This document shows, one piece after another, positions 58,561-64,000 of a stretch of 64,000 nt of DNA. This stretch comes from Solea solea (lineage: Eukaryota > Chordata > Actinopteri > Pleuronectiformes > Soleidae): positions 25,502,586-25,566,585 of the forward strand of contig NC_081143.1 in assembly GCF_958295425.1 (NCBI RefSeq). The letters are read 5' to 3'. Each line of letters opens with the position of its first letter. Positions within the stretch are counted from its first letter, which is position 1. The notes under the pieces were generated by a model. The model was given only the letters and a program-made list of their open reading frames with translations. It did not search any database and was not told the origin of the DNA. The translations under genes were made by a program, and so were the position numbers.

Positions 58561-60032
58561 TGTAATCCCTTACGTGCCATTGATCAGCAGTTAGTCACGT
58601 TGAACTGCGATGGGCCTTTTCACGGCAACTCATGAGATCCTGAACAGCAACTGCAGGAAAAAGGAAGCTAACCCTTTAACAAACCCTTTATCAAGAAGAA
58701 AGTCTTTATGTTAGCTTTAAGGAACAAATGTGTATAAGTTACTATCTAAATGTTTTAATCTTTTTAGCTTTTGCACAGGCACTTAGCATGTAGACATTAG
58801 TGCAGGGGGCTTATTGGCCTTTTCACAGTGGGCATGCATTGGAAAAATGCAACACTCTTTCTCAAATAGAAACTGGGAGTTAATTAAGCTTTTGTCACTC
58901 TTCAAACGTGTACCTGTTATCCTCGGCAGTAGAGATAAATAGAGGCCCTGGCCACTTTATGAGGAAATGCAATAATGGAGTATATATTACTCCACATCCA
59001 GCTGTCAGCAGCATTGTACATCATTTGTTACTGCGCAGATACACATGCCATTATTTTTGCTGTGCCCGGGCTGGGATAAAGACCACTCTCCTCATAGGAC
59101 AGTGCCAATCCTCATTGGAAAGCTGTCATACCTGTCTGTCACAGCATATCTGATCATGCCTTTGCTTCCAGCTCAGCAGAGGATTGAAGAGATTTTAACA
59201 GGCTTTCTAGGTCTGACTGTTCATAAAGAATTAATGACGTGTAAATGTGCTTATCGGGAGGGTGTGTATCCTTCAAGGGATCATAAAAGCAGTTTTACAA
59301 ATTGTAATAGCAAGGTCAGTGGGGATCTTGGAAGCAGGGGAACACTGTTGACCTTTATACATTACATACTGTATACGTCTTAAATTATACATGACTTAGC
59401 AGAAGAGATTTGACCCAATGACTCCCTAGCGATATTACAGATGATACACCATTGTAACAGTTCACTATAGCGTGACACCTCTACAGTTAGATAAACCTGC
59501 AGAGATTTGGTGCTAAAAAAGGGTTGTGTTTCAATTTGCCTTGGCCTTAGAGTTTGAAAGATGACCCTGCTATGGTCAACATTGGAAGCCCCCGAGTGCA
59601 GAGTTTTTGCCAAGACTGTATCAAAAAAGTGTTGATTTAGTCTTAGCATCCAACTCTCGAGTCTCATGCTCTTAGCAATTTTTGTTTCTGTTAAGTCTTT
59701 ATCTGTCACTGTTGGCGAGCTTTGACTTATGGCCCCTATTTCCTTTTTGTCAAACACAAAAAGGTGTTCCTTTTAGCGGTTTTTGCAACAGATGCACCTT
59801 CCAAGTGTTTGACTTTTTGGACTCAACAGTCGCCCCAAAGGCATTTTAATAACTCTTGCAGAAAGATAGTGGCTGTCGGAGCTTATTAAAGGCTGATGCA
59901 TGCTTCAGTACCAGTTAGTGTTTCACCCATCTGTGTACCTGTCTTTTCACTCATGATTCAGTAACTGTCATGGAGTCATAATCATACAGTCCTGTGTAGG
60001 TCCCACACCTGTCCAATATAATATATTTAAAT
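58561..60032. other. Probable intronic sequence
   Basis: No supported coding exon or repeat. Confidence 0.45.
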
Positions 60033-60044
60033 ACTTTTCCACAT

Positions 60045-60414
60045 GGGCCACACGGTGGTTAGCACTCTCGCCTTGCAGCGAGAAGACCCGGGTTCGAGCC
60101 CCGGTTGGAACAAGGGCCTTTCTGCATGGAGTTTGCATGTTCTCCCCGTGTGTGCGTGGGTTTTCTCCGGGTACTCCGGCTTCCTCCCACAGACATGCAA
60201 TGTGGGGAGAGGTAAATTGAACACTCCAAATTGACCATAGGAGTGAGTGTGAGAGTGAATGGTTGTTTGTCTCTATCTGTGTGTGGCCCTGCGATGGACT
60301 GGCGAACTGTCCAGGGTGTGACCCCGCCTATCGCCCGATGTAGCTGAGATTGGCACAGCACCCCCCGCGACCCTCTGGTAGAGGATAAAGCCGTAGATGA
60401 TGACTGACTGACTG
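60045..60414 (+). mobile_element. Full-length tRNA-derived SINE with exact target duplication
   Basis: The head has A-box (GGTGGTTAGCACTCTCGCC) and B-box (GGTTCGAGCCC) regions. The body matches 26864-27255 almost base for base, and the tail ends in (ACTG)n. The 12-bp duplication ACTTTTCCACAT lies at 60033-60044 and 60415-60426. The exact duplication and low divergence indicate a young insertion. Confidence 0.93.
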
Positions 60415-61154
60415 ACTTTTCCACATTTAATTTGCCTGCTTCTTTCGGATTTGTGATCTTGGCACGATAAGAAATTGCAGGGTATGGTCCTGACCTCTGG
60501 GAAATTATTGGTAGCATGGAACATTCTGCATGTCCAGCAGTATTTCCCTGGTTAAAGCTGTCCTTATGCTAGCAGTTAATTAGGCAGATCCATTCCCCCA
60601 TAACACATGAGGTGGCGTGTTTGATTCCAGGCCAGTATTCACAAAGCATTGCCCTTGACCACATACAAGATGAAGACCAGTCTTTTGTACCTGTGTCCAT
60701 AGTAGTCTTGCACGCATGAATCCTCCTGTGTTGCCACATTTCTGATGTACATTTATGAATCAGCAACTATGCTATTATTGAAAGGTGCAAAAGCCTTCTC
60801 TTTTGACAAATGCCTCATGTCATGTGTATGTGTATTTGAGATACTGGAAAGAAAGGGAATGCCTGGTCTGGAATATAAAGCCAATGTAGAGGTGTCTGAA
60901 ACGAGTATTCTCTTGAATGGCCATCAGGGGGTGACTCATCTTGACGCAAATCAAAGTCAGTTTGTCATGTTTTGCCTGGGAGTATGTACAAACCTGTTGA
61001 AGCTCAAAATATACAGCCTAATAGGGCATCAGACCTTCTTAAATAAACATTGCATGGTCCAGGAGAGGGTGCTCTTCGTACAGCTTGGTCTAACGTTGAC
61101 TTTGAATGCCCTCTTGGCCCATCAGAAAAAAAAAAAAAGATAAAACAGTGATGT

Positions 61155-61500
61155 TATGTTGTTTGCCATGCTGAGATGTTTGTTGGGATTAACCAGGATG
61201 GACAGGATTAGAAATAAGCATATTCGAGAGATAGCTCAGGTTGAACGGTTAGGAAATAAAGTAAGAGAGCGAAGGTTGAGATGGTTTGGTCAAATGCAGA
61301 AAAGGGATAGTGTTAAAATTGGACAAATGATGTTGAAGATGAAACTGCTGAGCAGGAGGAAAAGAGGAAGACCACAGAGAAGGTTCATGGATGTTGTGAA
61401 GGAGGAAATGAGGACATTTGTGGTGTGACAGAAGATGGAGGCAGGTGATCTGCTGTGGCGACGCCTAAAGCGAGAAGCCAAAAGAGGAAGAAGATGTTAT
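61155..61500 (+). pseudogene. RTE-like retrotransposon 3' end
   Basis: A 90-codon open frame reads LGLTRMDRIRNKHIREIAQV, ERLGNKVRERRLRWFGQMQK, then KRGRPQRRFMDVVKEEMR, the C-terminal block of an RTE-like reverse transcriptase. The tail CTGCTGTGGCGACGCC ends in GAAGAAG. It is 5'-truncated and encodes no complete enzyme. It is related to 53860-54215 on the other strand. Confidence 0.75.
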
Positions 61501-63440
61501 ATTGCAGTGAGGACACATCTGCAGACTCACCTGTTAATTTAGCTCCACAATCTGAAGATCTTTGAAGGAATAGCATCTCAAATAATTTATGTTCTAACTT
61601 TTATTCTACTGCCTATGGTGTGGCTTAACTTTTGTGAGAAAAACATACACAGTCTTTATGTATAAAGAGTATGTCAGCCCAGTTCCTCTTGTGTGCCTGT
61701 GTGCTTGTACCCCAAGCACTTAGGGAGGAGAGTGTATCCCACATTGCCTATGTAAGATAAATAGTGGGCTTTTTCTTCTTGTCCACCGAGCAGCTTTCAG
61801 AGCTCAGTGGCATGGAGCTACTGTACGCACAAACAACCCTCAATCACTGCAGGGCTCGCAACGATCAATATGTTCTCATAACTCGGAGCCCCTGACCCTG
61901 ACCACAGATCATTATTGGCCTCTGGAGACGAGGTTGGCACACACAAACACCCTCGGCACAGCCCAGTGGTCAGAGGGGCTGACAGGTAAAGAAAATGCAG
62001 TCAGGGAAATCCGCACATGATAAACATGGCACATGACGAGGAAGCAGGGAGTTCCTTTGAACTGTGTGAATATCGTTTCTTTGTATGTGTCACCGTTTTT
62101 TATCACCACCGTTAGAGTGGATGAGAAAAATAATGTGGAATCACTGAGAAATGAATCGTGGTGGAGACGGGCCTCTAACTTCTGAGATGATAAAATTAAA
62201 ATGGGACTTGTATGTGTTGCTTCACTACCTTTGTCCCTGCTGCATGCTCTTTAAACGCTGTCAAATTCAAAGCAAACTAAGCCACCCATGTCAAATAACT
62301 TTATGATTATCGTCAGTTGCAGGCATGTCAGTCAGGGCATGAACAATATACAACAGGGAATAATACTCTAAGACCTAGAATGTGGTTGAGTCAGCGATAC
62401 GGAACTTATTCTCATCACGTAAATGCCTTTTCATTTCACAATCGTGACAAATTAAGCCATTAAAATCTAATTGGAAAATAAGCCGGGGCTACAAATAATG
62501 ATGATCTTCATTATCAGATGTATTTCTGATTGTTTCTCCAGTTAATCAGTGAAAGTCTTGAAGTAATCTGAAATAAACACTTTCATAAAGTCCAGAACCT
62601 GGTCAAAGAAAAGCCCTGAAATTGAAGGCACTTTAATTGGAGAACCATTATTGTGTTTATTTGCGCTTTAAAATGTTTTCAATGGTGGCTCATTTATTAG
62701 AGTTTATTGATGAGCACTGAGCAATTATCTATTCAGAATCAATATGAATCAGCAAAGGGCAGCAAATGTTGTGACTGTAGTCTTGAGACAAAAACATCAC
62801 TAAAGCCAGTGGGTGACAGCGGAGGTCATTTGACATGATGCAGCGCACATTTCAAACAAATCTATTGCTGATAAGGTAAATAAAGCAGCTGTTGTAGGAG
62901 ATGGTAATTATTGGATGCTACATATGGTATCATGAGGTTATAGGAAGTACACATTTGGTTTTAGTGCTGCTTCAAATTTGTGTTTTTTAGAGAACTTTGT
63001 AGTTTTTTAAAACTAAAATAAAACTTAGTTCAAAGAGAATCGTCCTGTATATTTGCTACTTATATTCTCATTGACCCTCAGCCTCAGTGGTGTTTGCAGC
63101 GGACGGTCCCCTCTATATTCAGGCTTCTGTCTGCAGCATTCATGCAGGCCCATGCTCCTTGCACACACAAATCATAATGACGAGTTGACACCAGCGGGGG
63201 CACTTCCTCTGTTGCAAACTGCTGAGTGGTGATTGGCCGTTTTGAAGTGGAAACACGGAGCCGACACAGCAGAGGATTAAGATTTTCCACAGTGACTGGT
63301 TGCAGAGCATCTGGGCTGCTTTCCAAAGCGAGTAGAACATGCAATAATGAAGAAGGACCTCACAGCACTCGCTCTGCTCAATTACTAGTATATGTCATGT
63401 TTTAATAAATGGGAGAAAATTCTGCACTGAGCTGCACCTA
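61501..63440. other. Probable intronic sequence with a candidate conserved element
   Basis: No supported exon. The stretch 62440-62770 is unusual: non-repetitive, AT-rich and dense in TAATTG/TTAATC homeodomain-like cores. Elsewhere nothing is recognised. Confidence 0.4.
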
Positions 63441-63442
63441 CG

Positions 63443-63462
63443 TTTTTTTTTTTTTTTTTTTT
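63443..63462 (+). repeat. T20 homopolymer
   Basis: An uninterrupted run of about 20 thymines. Confidence 0.85.
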
Positions 63463-63788
63463 ACAGCTTGCCGTCCTCATTTTAAGTGCTGCTTTGTTTT
63501 AGCAGATTGTTTCATCTCTTCCATTGTACCATGAGAAGTGAAACTTATTACTTGATCCCAGACTAATGAAGGTTTTTTGGCTATTGTCATGATATAAACC
63601 TTTGAAGAGCAGGATGATGTTTTTTCCCCTTTTTTCCTTCCTTTCTTTGAACAGTATTCCCATGTTGGCGGATAATTGAGCTTCGAGACGTCGGACGGTT
63701 ATACAGCAGCAGCACAGAGCTGAACTGTGCTCCTTTGTAGGGCGGAATTATGTGTGTGTGCGTGCAAGTTTGTAGTTGTTACCTCTAT

Positions 63789-64000
63789 AGCCATGTTTTC
63801 GTTGGGTGGAATGGTTTGGTACAGTACAGTACATACTTTTTGAACAAATAACCAGCCTCTACTGTTCCATTTTTTGGCACCCTTTCTCTGGGGTACCAAA
63901 GCACAGCCCACAGCCTGTCCAAGTAAAGGTACTGTTTTTAGTCGAAATGCAAGCCTGACCCAGGGCTTTACCATTCCAAACTGTACCATACTGTGCCAAA
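63789..64000. mobile_element. Second copy of the GGTAC-rich MITE, cut by the window edge
   Basis: GGAATGGTTTGGTACAGTAC, GGTACCAAAGCAC and CCATTCCAAACTGTACC match the order of the copy at 18623-19049. The right terminus lies beyond the window. Confidence 0.6.

Noticed and set aside
59045..59383. 112-codon frame
   Set aside because: No domain, splice context or codon pattern supporting a gene.

Overview
The window reads as genomic DNA of a teleost fish. Its genes are split into short exons with GT-AG introns, the proteins are vertebrate, and the spacers hold fish-type repeats: tRNA-derived SINEs, hAT-like and TTAA-flanked MITEs, L2-, RTE- and Tc1-like relics, and dense (AC)n/(GT)n microsatellites. 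Only two protein-coding genes can be supported. No bacterial, viral or CRISPR-like system was seen.

Region 1 (1-8.6 kb, + strand): a cytohesin, best matched to CYTH4. Twelve coding exons cover the end of the N-terminal region, the coiled coil, the Sec7 ARF-GEF domain, the PH domain and the basic tail. Only the short first exon lies upstream of the window. Region 2 (8.6-12.3 kb): a convergent intergenic spacer with a SINE, a hAT-like MITE and two CTCF-like motifs. Region 3 (12.3-23.3 kb, - strand): a FAM83F orthologue in five coding exons. The long last-looking ORF ends in an artefactual stop. A strong donor leads instead to a 47-nt terminal exon that ends in a CAAX box (CTLS), giving a 492-residue protein, close to the roughly 500 residues recalled for mammalian FAM83F. 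A GC-rich promoter lies just upstream.

Region 4 (23.3-50.5 kb): a gene desert with transposon relics, microsatellites and two G-poor ACCA-type satellite blocks. Region 5 (50.5-52.5 kb): a pyrimidine tract, a TATA/CCAAT-like promoter and a probable non-coding 5' exon on the + strand ending in a GT donor at 51829. Region 6 (52-64 kb) would then be its long first intron. In human, CYTH4 lies next to ELFN2, and FAM83F lies near TNRC6B, all on 22q12-13. The unseen gene could be one of these, but nothing coding in the window proves it.

The two genes are not a pathway: one activates ARF GTPases at phosphoinositide-bearing membranes, the other is a membrane-anchored CK1 scaffold. Their adjacency looks like a retained piece of human chromosome 22-type synteny.
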